Shown piece after piece: positions 26,101 through 37,731 of a stretch of DNA of 39,708 bases. The position numbers were made by a program, and so were the translations under genes. Positions within the stretch are counted from its first letter, which is position 1. The number at the start of each line of letters is the position of its first letter. The notes beneath the pieces are model-generated. The model saw nothing but the letters and a program-made list of their open reading frames with translations. It was not told where the DNA came from and searched no databases. Source of the stretch: Spirogloea muscicola (taxonomy: Eukaryota > Streptophyta > Zygnematophyceae > Spirogloeales > Spirogloeaceae); contig WELB01000001.1 of assembly GCA_009602725.1 (NCBI GenBank), forward strand, positions 1,657,556 to 1,697,263, read 5' to 3'.

Positions 26101-26418
26101 TGTCTCGGTCATCGTCTCGTCGTCCACTGGCAGATGTGGCTCGGTTGTCCTATGATCCGCAGCCTGCGCAGCGTCTATCGCAGTGCAGTAGCACAAAGAG
26201 GACTTCTGCTGCGGCCTTCCAAGCGGTATAGCTTTAGATGTCGTGGTGGTGGTACTTGTAGATGTGCTTGTCGCAGTGCGTTTGCCCTTACATGACCTCG
26301 CTGAACACTTGAGCCCGGTTTGGAGGGGCTGAGGCCATGATGCTAGCTGTGTCAGGAAGCTCTGAACTTGACGAGCGCCTGCAGCTGCAGCTGGTGCCAT
26401 TGGTTTGATCGCAGACAT
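23106..26418 (-). CDS. Plant-type alpha-amylase homologue (GH13), degenerate catalytic motifs
   Basis: Homologue of plant starch-hydrolysing alpha-amylase, about 549 residues from 12 phase-matched exons: 26032-26418, 25839-25926, 25544-25731, 25247-25510, 25053-25102, 24747-24835, 24494-24570, 24289-24384, 24105-24184, 23679-23751, 23325-23514, 23106-23173. The N-terminal 100 residues are Ser/Thr/Ala-rich and transit-peptide-like, suggesting plastid targeting. Family landmarks are clear: [86 protein letters not shown], and a C-terminal domain with [15 protein letters not shown] and KIGPSFD. The catalytic motifs are altered: ADIVINH reads VELVINR (Glu195, Arg200), WRLDF reads WCFDL (Cys312), VAEVW reads LGDVW (Asp339), FVDNHDTGS reads FVDNHSTGS (Ser422); the nucleophile Asp314 remains. 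Probably catalytically impaired. Confidence 0.85.
23573..23644. repeat. 15-bp inverted repeat in an amylase-like gene intron
   Basis: ACATGACAGAAAATA at 23573-23587 is the exact complement of 23630-23644, with a 42-nt loop, inside the intron 23515-23678. It could form a hairpin in the pre-mRNA or be the relic of a foldback insertion. Confidence 0.6.
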
Positions 26419-26669
26419 GCTCGCCGCTGCCGATCGTCGCTCATGGCCCGAGCAGGCGAGGCCTTGTCCAGCACAAGGCCGACGCCGGCCGGCGGCGGCA
26501 GCGGCGGCGCGGCGGCAGGCGGGGCGGGCGCGACGGAGTACAAGGATCACCGCTGCGACGTACCGCTGCCACTACACTGAGACCAGTGGGAAGGCCCCTC
26601 GGACTGTATTCATTTTCCCCCTTAGCCAGCTCAATACCCAGTTAATAGAACATTTGTAAGGCTAGTATT
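26419..26669. other. 5' flank of the amylase-like gene
   Basis: Short GC-rich stretch directly upstream of ATG 26418 with GGC triplets at about 26485-26515, then AT-richer sequence. It probably contains the promoter and 5' UTR. No recognisable motif found, and the dispersed-repeat block begins at about 26670. Confidence 0.35.
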
Positions 26670-28460
26670 GGCCTCCCTTTCAATTTCAGGCGCACCGCGC
26701 GCGCCTTCTCTTCTCCCTTCTACTTTTCGCCCTGTCTGCCTAGCCTTTGGCTCCGTCATGAACACCTGTATGCATCTGGCTGGCAGTTTACAGCCGATTT
26801 TTTAATATCAGCAGCCGCTTCTCTCTCCCTGGGCTGGCCAATCACAGCCATCGCCCTCTACTGGAAGAGTTCTATCTTCTCCCCGGCTGGCTCTCGGAAA
26901 CATAGGAATAAGTTGGGCAAAGGGGGCAAGAGAAGAAGTGGCTCTCCCAATGGGGCAAAGGGCTGTGACAAGCCAGCCCGAAAAGAACTGACAAAGGTTC
27001 GAAGGGGCCAAATGACGGTGGGGCCTAAAACCCCTGGTTCCCTTGGCCCCCTTATCGAACTTTGTTCGTACTTTTTTGAGCTGGCTTTTCCAGCCCCTAT
27101 TCTCAATGGGCGAGCACTATCTCTGAAACGCTACGCAGCAACAAAGGGACCTGAAGATGCTATGTCAGAACGGGGGAGGATGGACCACTCAGTAGTTACG
27201 AGTGAGGAGCCTCGAGTCCGACAGACTAGCTGCTATATGGGCAAGGGCTGTGAACAGCCAGCCGGAAAAAATTGACGAGGACCGAAGGGGCCAAAAAGCG
27301 CCGCTTTCTCAAAGCTTTCCCGGTAGGATGATCACTTAGTAACCTCTAGTGAGGAGCCGCAGATCAGAAAGAGAAGGGCTCGCCCATTGTGGATAGGGGC
27401 TGGAAAAAGCCAGCCCAAAAAAGAATGAACGAAGAACGAGAAGGGCCCAGGGGAAGCACTAAGATAAACAAGCACAACATGAAACTAAGCAGCTACGAAG
27501 CACTCAGTAACCCCTGCTAAGCAGCCTCCAGGTCAGAGATACTGGGTTCCTGGAAGCGGGTCCCCTGGCCAGAGCCAGAGGCAGCAGCAAGGGCTCTTTC
27601 GGCACGCAGGTGCAGCGCGCGGGCCATGGACCTCTGCAGCGAGACGGCCATGCGCATGTGATACACCTGCGCTAGCGACCAGGCTGCATGGAAGTCCACC
27701 GCCTCCCCATGGAAGCGGCGGACGATGACGTGACGTGAGAGCTGGTTGAGCAGCTCGAGCCACCGAGCGTCCATCGTCCCGTGCTTGTCAATGGCAGGCG
27801 GGTAGAACTCATCATCCCGCGGGTGCGTACTTGAGCTCCTTGGCCCGAGCGGCGCAGGCTACCGCATACCCAGCCTTGGTGGCCCTCTGGGCTGGATGTG
27901 AGCGGTCATAGGGGTCAGAAAGAGGAGCAGCCAGAAAGCAATGGTGGCGGTGGGTGTGAAAGAGAGAGAGAGAGAAGGCGCGCGGGGCGCATGAATTGAA
28001 AGGGAGGCCAATTCAAGCCAATACATTGTTCAGGCAGAGTCGAGTGCAGACTAAACAATGCTACATAATACGGAGACCTAATCTAAGGTACCTAAGTTGA
28101 CATTAGTACCCACGGGTGAGCACAAACAAATCTGACAAGCTAACTTGGGGAGCTGGAGCGCCGCCACGAAAGCCGGAGGCCTGACTTAGAGCGCGCCCTG
28201 CACGTTGATGAAGAGCCAATGCTTGCGAGCGCAAATTGAGAGAAAGCGAACCTGGGACACCGTCGCCACGAGAAAGCCAGCTACCGTCTAGCTGTGTGGT
28301 TTTGGCGCCTTTCGGCCCTTTGGACCTTGTTCGCTCTCCCGCATTCATGCGCACCGCGCGCCTTGTCTCCCTGGCCTGGGCTGGCTTTTCACAGGCCCCC
28401 CGCCCCACATGGCCTCCCCATTTCTTAATACACACGTTTTCCCTTGTGGGAGTGCTCACT
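26670..28460. mobile_element. Decayed multicopy element, right block
   Basis: The largest collection of family segments in the window. The GCGCACCGCGCGCGCCTTCTC end lies inverted at about 26672-26715 and again at 28335-28375, and in plus orientation at about 27965-28020. The 59-bp segment 26760-26818 matches 81-139. The segment with GGGGCTGGAAAAGCCAGC appears inverted at about 27028-27117 and direct at 27372-27508, forming an inverted pair about 260 bp apart. About 28115-28180 matches 685-760 and 5499-5560. The minus strand carries the best-preserved family reading frame (27517 upward). Pieces are nested or rearranged, so element boundaries and target-site duplications could not be fixed. Confidence 0.55.
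27517..27960 (-). pseudogene. Broken reading frame of the repeat family, unknown protein
   Basis: A minus-strand frame ending at 27517 reads MDARWLELLNQLSRHVIV, then VDFHAAWSLAQVYHM, then SLQRSMARALHLRAERALAA. Upstream (27830-27960) a different frame reads SDPYDRSHPAQRATKAGYAV and AARAKELKYAP, and stops at a double TGA. Shifting one base near 27830 joins it to DDEFYPPAIDKHG and the lower frame, so this looks like one coding region broken by a frameshift. Its QRS-A-ALH-RAERALA part recurs at four other places in the window. I do not recognise the family; no transposase, integrase or reverse transcriptase motif is seen. Confidence 0.45.
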
Positions 28461-28564
28461 GCTTTCTGTCTAGGTGAACTCCCGTCTGCGATCCATAGCG
28501 GCTGGCTGGACCGACCTCCACTGCAGTGGCGGCCGGGCCGCCTGCGCCGGCCGCGGCCTCCCCG

Positions 28565-28600
28565 TCGCCGCCGCCGCCGCCGCCGCCGCCGTCGCCGCGC
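28565..28600 (+). repeat. (GCC)n tract in COG8 5' UTR
   Basis: A run of GCC triplets with one GTC ends four bases before the COG8 ATG at 28605, like the CCG tract before the NC-domain gene. Likely 5' UTR. Confidence 0.7.
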
Positions 28601-28604
28601 CGCG

Positions 28605-31600
28605 ATGGAGGCGCGCGCTGCCTCTGGCGCCGAGGCCGGAGGCTCGCCACAGGACGAGCTCCAGGATGCCTACCTCTCCGAGCTCCTCTCCTACAGCCTC
28701 GAGCACCTGAGCAAGGTTTGCCTGCTGACATCGACGGGCCCCCGGCTATTGCAACTGGTCATGCTGCCGGTCCCCGCCTACTCTTCTCCTTGGCTCAACC
28801 AGACTTGTCGTCCACGAGAGATATTTCATTTTAGAGCGCGGTCTATCTGGCCGACTTACCAGCCCCTTGGCCTGATCGCGGCAACCTCCAAGGCACAATG
28901 TAGAGCCTGGGTTCGTGGATCCCGTCTCTTCCAGACCCAGCCCGCCTGGTTGGCTCAACTCAAGCGTCGAACGGCCTGGACATCGTCGAATACATGTGTA
29001 GCGTAACATGGCAAGCCCTTGCGAAGTACCAGAGTGATCCAGGCCAAGCAGTATTTGCACCCTTTGCTGGTGTCTGGAGGGTGTCTGTACAGCTATGTTG
29101 CTTATGAAACTGTATGTTAACCTGTTGGCTTTTCAACCTAGATATCCACTTCTGCATCTCTGAGCTGCAGAGCCTTTCCTTATTAGGTTCCTGCCACTGG
29201 CAGGATGTCAGAAACGGCTGTGCCAGCAGGGTCCTCGGTGTCGATCAGGACATTGTCATCGTGCATGATAGCTACATTGCATTCTCAACCAGCCCCGTAG
29301 CCCTTCAAGAATTGAATCAGGTTCCAGAGATTGTGTTTGATACTCTTGATGTCCCCTGAATAGAGCTAGCTGTGTTGACCTACTCAGGAACCAGAGCTCC
29401 TGAGAACTGAGGCAGAGCGAATTCAACGACAGATGCAGGAAGTTGCAATAGGCCATTACCGGGCCTTCATTGCTGCAGCTGAAGCTGTGCAGTCTATACG
29501 AAAAGAGATAGCTAAAGTGGACCTGCACTTAGAGTCGCTGGTGAGTACTCAGAACTGGAGCTTATTTTGGTGGTCAAGGCTGGCATGTGGCATGCTTTGG
29601 CCTGGCTGTGGACCTCTGCTTCTGGTTTCCAGACACAAGCATCATATTTGAAGTGCATTCTCTGATTGAGTCTGTTTACATGCCATTTCTTTGTTGTTGC
29701 TTGGTGAGCGGTCACCTCACGAGCATTTGTCCTTGACGTTCCAGTGGAGCTGCTGTTTCTCTGTCTTTGTCATACGATGCTAATAGGGATGTCAACTTCT
29801 GCAGATCCAGGAGGTGCCAAAGCTGACAAATGGTTGCAATCAATTTATGGAGGACGCTCAGAACATAGTAGAGAAACGGAGGCTCAACAGGACAACGCTG
29901 GCAACGCAGCCAACCTTGTTGGACCTTTTGGAAATACCACAGTTGATGGACACGTGAGCTTCTGCTGTCCGGCTTAGTTCTCTTATTTATGCACTCCACT
30001 CCTCAACTTCACAGTGAAGATCAGTAGAAGCATCATGGCATTAAGGCCTCTTCTTTGTGTGGCTGTGGAGTTCTCCATAGGCTGTACTTAGGTATACAGT
30101 ATGCAGCAGTAGCTGGATCACCCGCAACATATGAGGTGTATGGCTCAGTTGTCGTGATGTGCTGAGACTTACATACGCTGACAGGTGTGTCCGAAATGGG
30201 AACTATGATGAGGCTCTGGATTTGGAGGCATTTGTCTCGAAGCTGGCCACGATGCACGCAAAGTACGTATATCCTATTCCGACTCCCCTATCTTGCATGA
30301 TGATGTAAGACTGCAGATGACTATTGCCTCTGACGAGTTACTAGCGATTGACTTCAACGTCCCCAGGCTCCCCGTTATCCAAGCTTTGGCAGAAGAAGTT
30401 CGACAGATTACGCAGTCAATGTTGTCACAACTACTACAGAGATTGAGATCAAGCATCCAGGTAGCTTAGTATCCTTCAAAATGTGCGACTGCTACATTGC
30501 AAGTGGCACGATCTGCGGCAGTTGCTAGTCGTGCTCGCTTAGACAGATGAAATTAGATAAATGCTGACATCGTAGACAGCGGGGCCCACTCAAAACACGA
30601 TAGATCAATTGGTTTGGCTGCCAGTTTGTCATGGAGCCTGCATGACAAAGCATTAGCTCACACTCTGTCGTACTTGTGCAGCTCCCAGAGTGTCTTCGAG
30701 TCATTGGCTATTTGAGAAGACTTGCTGTATTCACAGAGCATGAGATGAGATTGCAGGTACTTTGCATGATGACCCATACCAGCTGATATTTAGGAGAATA
30801 CTTTCTGTATGATAGGAGGAATATTATAAAGCAACGTGCTTCTCACATGACGGGCTTTATTCTTATCAATAATGTTGACTACCTTTACTCGACTAGAGTG
30901 CTCCCAATGTGCCAGAAGAATGACTCTGAGTATACCTGCCATGCCTGCATATGTCTTCTTGTTGTGCACAGTTCTTGAGGTGTCGAGAGGCTTGGTTGAC
31001 AGACATTGTTGAGGAGCTTGACAAAAGCAGTCCATATGACTACTTGAAGAGAATGACAGATAGCCACAGGGTCCACCTCTTCGACGTGGTGATGCAGTAC
31101 AGAGCAATCTTCTCAGATGACACCTCTGGGCTAGAGGAACGGGGCGATGGCGGCCTCATATATAGTTGGGCCATGCACAGAATCACTTCCTATCTCTCCG
31201 TCTTGAAAGCTGTCCTTCCGAAGATTACGGATGGGGGATCTTTGGCCAGCGTTTTGGAGCATTGCATGGTGAGGACATGACACGTTTGCCTAGACAACGT
31301 GGCCATCTGAAGCAGTTCTGAACATTATGGTTTACTACTTGACATGGTGCTAGTCGGCTATCTGACATGATGAGCCTCCAATACACCTTCCGAGCACCAT
31401 CGCGCTTCCACTTATGACATATTGCTCACACAATGAGCTCATTGTGAGGGTCTTGCATTTGCAGTATTGTGGAATGAGCCTTGGGAGAGTTGGCCTTGAC
31501 TTCCGGGGCTTGCTTCCTCCACTCTTCGAAGCGTAAGTTGCCAGCCTGTGACTTGGTACCTGGCATTAGCTGTCATATGAGCAAATGCTCACAACAAATG

Positions 31601-33165
31601 TTCTCCGCACAGGCGCTTTATATTCCTCTGACAGGTATGACTTTGTGCACAGGTGTATGCGGGACTTGTTCGTGCGATGCCTTGGTGCTGCTCTGGAAAA
31701 TTCTCAGGTGTGTGCCTACTCTGCAACAGACTCAGCTGCAGGCACTGGTTGCCAAAGTCCTGACTGAATGACAATGTTGCAAGCCTCAATATTCAAGCCG
31801 CTGTCATCAGCCCTACATATGAGTGGACTGCATGTACTAGAAAGCAATGCGGTGAAGCATTGTGGGATGTGTATATTGCAGCAAGTTCTAGATTCACATC
31901 GCTGGATACCCTTGCCAGCCATGGGGTCTGGGCTGCGCTCGTCTGCTGGCAATGACTCTTCTGACGACGTTGCCCCACCCTACTCTTTGATGGAGCACCC
32001 TCCCTTAGCTGCATTTGTCAATGGTGAAATCAATAGCCCCTGCCCTTTCAAGCCTTCGTCATGTAATTATGCCTGCTTGTCTTCATAATACCATCCTCCT
32101 ACATGTAACCTAGAGCCACAGCGCCCTTGTAAGACCTGCACAGTTGACTTTACATTCGTACACTGATAGGAAGTAGCATCTGCACATTTCAATGAAATCG
32201 ACAAAAATGAAGTTGCTTGTTAGCCTTGTCTTTTGACCGTCTGCAGGTGTGCTTGCTGCATTGAATGAGCTGAGGCATTGTGCCCCCACAGCATTGAGAG
32301 GACAATTAGCAAAGGAGCTGCAGAAGACCCTGGAGAATGTGTCCTTCTCCCTTGTGCGATATCATCAGACTCAGATCCTCCGAGAACCTGAGCAGCAGCT
32401 CTTCTCATCCACTTGCCGGGCTTTTGTGGAGGTGCTTGCCAGAACACCTCTTTTGGCCAGTCTCACATCTGTGTGTGCTTGGATCTCAGATTATTGTAGC
32501 ACGTATGTGCACTTGGATCTCTGTCTATTGAATATGTGAGTCGTGGATAACTATTGCAGCCTACAGTTGCAGATCCTGCTGAGGCGGCAGCTGTGTTTTC
32601 CTTATCACTGACTTAGTCTTTTGCTCCGTGCTTGGCATTCATGCACTGCTTCCAGGTAGCTTGTCCATATGTGATTCTGTGCTTCTCAAGGTGCTACCCT
32701 GGTGCACAGACGCTGCTGGACACAGGCGCCATCTCTCAGCCCGTGCAGAAGTTGATCCAGGCCAGTCTTCCACCCCAAGCCGCTGACAAGGACAGGCAGC
32801 ATAGGCAGGAGGCTGCGCAGCAGAGTGCGGCAACGAGCAGCAATAGCCTTGGCAGTGGCCAGAATGGGAGCGAGGTCCAAGAGGCAGATGGCACTGGCCA
32901 CTACAGGAGAGATGCCGACAGCGGATCAGCTGAAAATGGGCACAGAGGGCAGGACAGTAGCACGGACGGAGTCGCTGCGAGTTTGCCCACAGAGCTGCAA
33001 GAAACGGCCGGGGCAACAAGGGCTGATTTGGGCGGGACTGCCAATCACCTCACATTAGGCAAGCTGCCTGTGAAGCTGGGTGGACCTTTTCCAGCCATGC
33101 CGGCCGCAAAGCCCCCACCTGCTGCTCCCCGGCCGAGGTCCGCTCAGGTGGTCACAAGGAGCTAG
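28605..33165 (+). CDS. COG8: Conserved oligomeric Golgi complex subunit 8
   Basis: Lobe B subunit of the COG tethering complex that guides vesicles in retrograde transport within the Golgi. Twelve exons keep phase: 28605-28715, 29388-29540, 29805-29953, 30185-30262, 30367-30460, 30682-30756, 30972-31268, 31465-31532, 31635-31707, 31882-32023, 32247-32431, 32656-33165, giving 644 residues. Recognisable COG8 stretches include [153 protein letters not shown] and CFSRCYPGA. The N-terminal coiled coil is present. The last about 120 residues (after QKLIQASL) are low-complexity and Pro/Ser/Gln-rich, ending [11 protein letters not shown], beyond the conserved core. Exon boundaries inside 31707-32023 are slightly less certain. 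Confidence 0.93.
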
Positions 33166-34591
33166 CAGTGGGCCACCAAGCTGAGGTGACCTCTCCGCAG
33201 CTTCTAACTCCAGCGATGTGTGAGGTCCTTCTACCAAGTCTTTGGGAGAGCCCATGACAGTTGGACTGCGGGTTCAGCCGGTGTGTACCTCTGCCAACAA
33301 GCAGAAGACTATACTTCGTATCCCTATTCTTTCTCTCCGCCCTCCGATATGTTGAGAGCTCCTTCACGTTCTTTTTGGCTTGAACAACATTACAATCCAA
33401 ACGTCATCATTAATCATGCAGCGTCACAGAGACTGAGGACGCACATCGTTATGTGGTTGAGGATGTCTGTTACGCAGCTTGGATGGGGGAGTGAATCAAT
33501 CCTCAGTGATGCGGCTCTGAGACCATTCGTCATGCAAAAAGCATTAATGTGAAGTTCTACATGGATGACAGTTGCTTAGAAACAGGGACACATTTTGGAG
33601 GTTGTCACTTGAGATCCTGATGCGTTATTGTCGTTAAGCACGCGAATGTGCTCCTGCGCTACTTACATGCCCCTTGATTGATGGCGATGTCAGCACCACC
33701 GTTGACAGCCATGTACTCGTCCGTGGGATACTGGTTTGGCCTGTCAGTTCTTCCGGTTTCTTAGCAAACCTGCTGTCCTTGTTGCTCAAGCATTACCGAT
33801 TTGGAACCTGAATCTGGGCCTACAACATGGGCCTGAGACCTCAGACCCTGAAAGGCAGGCCCCAGATATCGAAGCATGCAGTGACCACCAATGATGCCAT
33901 CAATGATGCCATTATCAGGTACTCGTGTGGGCAGTGATCCTTGGTTCAGGCAAGAACCGGCCCAAAGGTGGAGCTCTGTATCTACCTGTCTCAACATGGA
34001 CCTCGTGCTCATTGATACTCGATACTCGATACTGAGGGCCTTGGTTCTTGACCCTCCCCACTCCACAGTCACTAAGATAGCATGCTTCTGGACGGTCCGG
34101 CAAGAGCACGAAGTTGCCACAAGAGCTGCGCCTGTCTCTGCGGACCCCAAGTGTAGTTGCTCGACAAAATAGAGTGCCCAGCACCAGCGCCACCAGAGAG
34201 TGCTGCCGGTCCTGGAGTTGGTCAGTCCGGGCCGTCTTTACCACACAATCTTCAAGGAGCGAGACCGCAGGCCCGCGCTGCTGTCACTTGGCGCACTGGG
34301 ATGAGAGTTCACTCAGAATCTGGTGCTAGTTACCAGGCCGGCGTGCGCCACAGCAATCGCCATCGCTGCGTGGCACCTGGGCAAATCCTCCCTCGAGGAA
34401 CAGCGCGAAGCAGGACTTTGTTGGGCAGGCTTGCACTTCCAGCCTACGATTGTGGACGCTTTGGATGACCAATTGCTGCGCAGGTCGATCGCGTCTGCAC
34501 TGGTGGGGTCCAGCTTGACGCCGGCTCACTGCATAGCTGACCTGGTGAGAGGGAGACGCTGATCTTGGCGGGCCGGCTCAGAGGGCCCAGC
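33166..34591. other. Intergenic between COG8 and the HITL-motif gene
   Basis: Several frames of 80-130 codons (for example minus 33761-34150 and plus 34323-34562) show no recognisable motif. The plus frame near 34330-34540 (ACATAIAIAAWHLGKSSLEE) has coding-like composition and could be a fragment or an unmodelled upstream exon. Small tandem duplications occur: TGATGCCATCAA at about 33890-33915 and GATACTC at about 34015-34032. No RNA gene seen. Confidence 0.35.
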
Positions 34592-36432
34592 ATGGCGGCT
34601 GCCACACAGCAATTAGTGGAGGATGCGGTTGTGGGGATTGACGAGAAGCCGTTGTCAGTGCCACCGGCGCTGCCCCTGCCTCTGCCAGCGGCGACCACGC
34701 CGCGGGGCCTGCTGCAGGACCTCATCTCCCGCACCCGCGCCTGCTGGTACCAGCCGGTGGAGTTCTTCGTGGCGTGGCAGGGCGTTCTCACAGTCATCTA
34801 TCAGGGCATCCCACCAGCCTTTGAGGAGGTACGTGCTTGATAAGCGGAGAAGAGCATTTAGGGATTAGGTTTTAGACGCAGGGGTTTAGGGTTCAGGGTT
34901 TAGGGTTTAAGTACAGACCTCTGGGAGGTTGGCTGTGCATGCACTGCCACTACGTCAAGCACAATACGCCTCCTAGTAGCAGTCACTATCAGAGATGCTA
35001 CATCACTGGTTTGTGGAAAGAGATCTATAAGTAGGGTTTAAGCAGTAGGGAGTACTATGACTTAGTTTTAGTGTCTATACTTCATGCAGAGTCAGTCAAT
35101 GCAGGCCGCCACGGCATTTGGCAGCTCTTAAGGGTCTGCAACTGTTGATCACTGGTACATGCACTGCTCTTTACACGCCGTCTCCTGAGCTGCCTGAGCT
35201 GCCGCGCAGCTCAAGGTGGCAATTGAGGGGCTGTCACCCGCGGTCGTGCGCGAGAATCCCGGCTCCAAGTGGCCCAAGACCAGCCTGGCCTGCCTGCGCG
35301 ACGGAGCCCGGTTGAGCCCGCATCAGCTCGTAGCACTGCGACACATCTGCAGGCAAGCTCCGCCGGCTCTCAGCTGCGTAGATTGTACCCTTTCTGTGGT
35401 AAGCTAACCGTCCAGGGTGGTTCGGTCCGAGGCAGCATGTCACTGCATGTCACCACAATCTGAGAATCAGTACAACAGCCAGCACCAAGAGACCAGTGAC
35501 TACAGTTCACTCAGATTTTGGTCCACTAAACTACGGGCGGTCAAGCCGTTGGGAGTACAGCCACCGCACGAATGGCACATGCAGGCCTTCAAAAAGTGGC
35601 TGAGCTCAAGCTGTGATCTGAGGTGTGAGCTGTTGATAGAGGATGGTCAAACAGCTCAAAGCTTGACCCTGTAGGCCTTCAGTCAATGCCTAGCCGTAGA
35701 CAGTCCTTGTCTAAACACCTTGTCACAAAAGTCGATCTTGCAACTCGCATGTACAAATGATTGTCATTACATAGTTAGTTGCGCCTTAGCTGACAATGGC
35801 CATAAGTAAGCTGTGCCGGAACCAACGACTTTGATTGCGGCCGTCCAAATCTGTCGCAGCGAGGAAAATGCAGCTCTTGCAGTGACCCCGCCGATCCTTG
35901 TGGACAACCTGTCGGTGGTCACCTATGAGAGCTGCTGCCTAGACCGCACGCTGGTCGTGGCTGATGTAGCGCTGGCGCTGCCGGCGGACCCCCACCCACC
36001 CACGACAGCGCAGCAGGAGGCTGTGCGTGCTGTTGCGGATGAGTTCGCCCCCGCCAACCTCGACAACTATTGGTTTCACGCAAGCAAGGACGGTGAGCCA
36101 GCGCTTCTCAAGCAGCTTACGCTAGAGCGTAAGCACTAGATAATTGAGGAGAGCTGCACGGAATGACAAGATAAAATCCATAGTGGTCGACGACTTCAAC
36201 GATTTAGTGAAGTTGCACGTTAAGCTCACAATGCCACGGTTGTCCACTTTGCACAGGCAACCGTTCGCAGCACTACCGGGCGCCCAAGCTGGGGTCCACC
36301 GTCGTGCACTTTCTCCGCCACAGTCCTCCGGCCTTGGCGCGGTTCCGTGCGCGCGTGGATGGCGTGCTGCCTGGCATGTACGACTGGTTTTCTGAGGGCA
36401 CGCTACACATTACTCTTCGAGCAATCACGTGA
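34592..36432 (+). CDS. Uncharacterised conserved protein with C-terminal HITL motif
   Basis: Four exons with consistent phase (34592-34828, 35210-35352, 35860-36092, 36257-36432) give 262 residues. The second intron needs a GC donor (AG/GCAAGC). Readable conserved-looking blocks are WYQPVEFFVAWQGVLTVIYQ, LKVAIEGLSPAVVRENPGS, KWPKTSLACLRDGARLSPHQ, NLDNYWFHASKDGNRSQHYR, APKLGSTVVHFLRHSP and the terminal MYDWFSEGTLHITLRAI. The last resembles the H-x-T-x signature of 2H phosphoesterases, but only one such motif is visible. I recall similar unnamed plant and algal proteins, possibly plastidic, but cannot name a function. The exact 3' end (TGA 36430-36432) may be altered by another intron. Intron 1 contains telomere-like repeats. 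Confidence 0.65.
34855..34911 (+). repeat. Interstitial TTTAGGG-type telomeric repeats
   Basis: Within intron 1 of the HITL-motif gene: TTTAGGGATTAGG, then GGGTTTAGGGTTCAGGG and TTTAGGGTTTAAG. These are perfect and degenerate copies of the plant-type telomere heptamer TTTAGGG. One further AGGGTTTAAG lies at about 35033. Consistent with a telomere-repair insertion or scattered telo-box motifs. Confidence 0.75.
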
Positions 36433-37731
36433 CACAGCCTGGCCGCTTCTTAGCGAGGCCCTGGAGGCAGAACCTTCTAATGGGCTGTTGATGGGTCCAA
36501 AAGACAATCAGCAATCAGCTGCTTGTCCGAGTTCCATTGTTGAGAGCAGCGAATCACCTGACTTGTGCATTACCCTCACATTGTGTGCCTGTCTTCCTTC
36601 AACTGCCTGGCCCCTGCTTGTGTACTGCACTGTTAGTTCATCGAGTAAGAAAACGAGCTGCTCGATTACACTTGCATGTGGTTTGGGAGCACCGCACCAA
36701 GCAATTCCTCAAAGTTGCTGCATAAGCTCAGTATGTGCATCACTTGCAGGCTGTGATTAAGAAAAAGTCGTCAGATTATCCACCTCTGGTCAGCTTGAGA
36801 GCGTGCAGGTTGTCATTACCTTAGTGGATGACATCTATAAAAGTCATGTGGTGATGAGGCACCACAGGGGAAGCGGGTAAGGAGGAAGCATAACTGTATG
36901 TAAGCGTATCTGCATGTGAGTATCTCTTACCTCTTACCTCGTCGCAGCTGCACTTGCATCATTCACTTCACATGAAAGCAGCCGGGCACAGGGTGCAAGA
37001 GAAAATATGAGTATGTGACCTTTAATGAGAATGAATAAAGAATGTCTCTAGTCTATGTCTCCTATTTCTAAGTACATGTACAAAATGCGTCCAGTTCGCC
37101 TCTATGAGGGGCCAGCAGGTCATGAGTCCAACAGGTAAATCTTGCGCTTCAATAAAAGCACATACTGGTGGACGAAACCCCTTTCCCAAGCTTGGACGTC
37201 CTAAGAAAGCCGAAAGCAGTAGTAGCTGCTGCCAGCATGCTCTTGCGCCCGAAAGTTTGGGTGTGTATTTGCAGGGACAGCATCAGCCGTGTCCTGCACC
37301 TGTCTTGGCAGGTACTTGCTCCGAGCCACAGATGGCCCAGCTATGCTGCACGCCAGGAGTCTGTGCCGGGTGCTGGAGGCCGGTGCCAATCAAAAACTTT
37401 CTCAGGAGCAGTAATTGACTTTGCAGCTACCGCCAAGCGCGAGGCGGCCCTCGCAAGCAACGTAGTCGAGCCACCCATCAGGGCCTTGCTCCTGCCCACC
37501 GTTAAGCGGGTGCTCGCCCGTCGCCGCCGGAGCCATGCTCTGCCAAGGCTGGCCACTCCCCTTGTACCTACAAAATCAGAGATTGAGAATTTATTGCTCA
37601 AGGGTCAACATTAGGCAGCGATTTTAGGAGTGGAAACGGCGTTAGTTTGTGGGGTATCTGCGAGCCTTCTGCCGTACAAACCTAATTTTAATTAGTGGCA
37701 TCGCAGTCAGGCAAGAGCCGGCCAGCAGGTC
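36433..37731. other. Intergenic between convergent HITL-motif and fucosyltransferase-like genes
   Basis: Expected to hold two 3' UTRs. A plus-strand frame at about 37168-37614 has a moderately coding-like end (PPIRALLLPTVKRVLARRRR), but no start, splice context or motif I can defend, so it is not called. Nothing else recognised. Confidence 0.35.

Noticed and set aside
37168-37614. 148-codon plus-strand frame
   Set aside because: No recognised motif, no convincing start or splice sites; left as intergenic.
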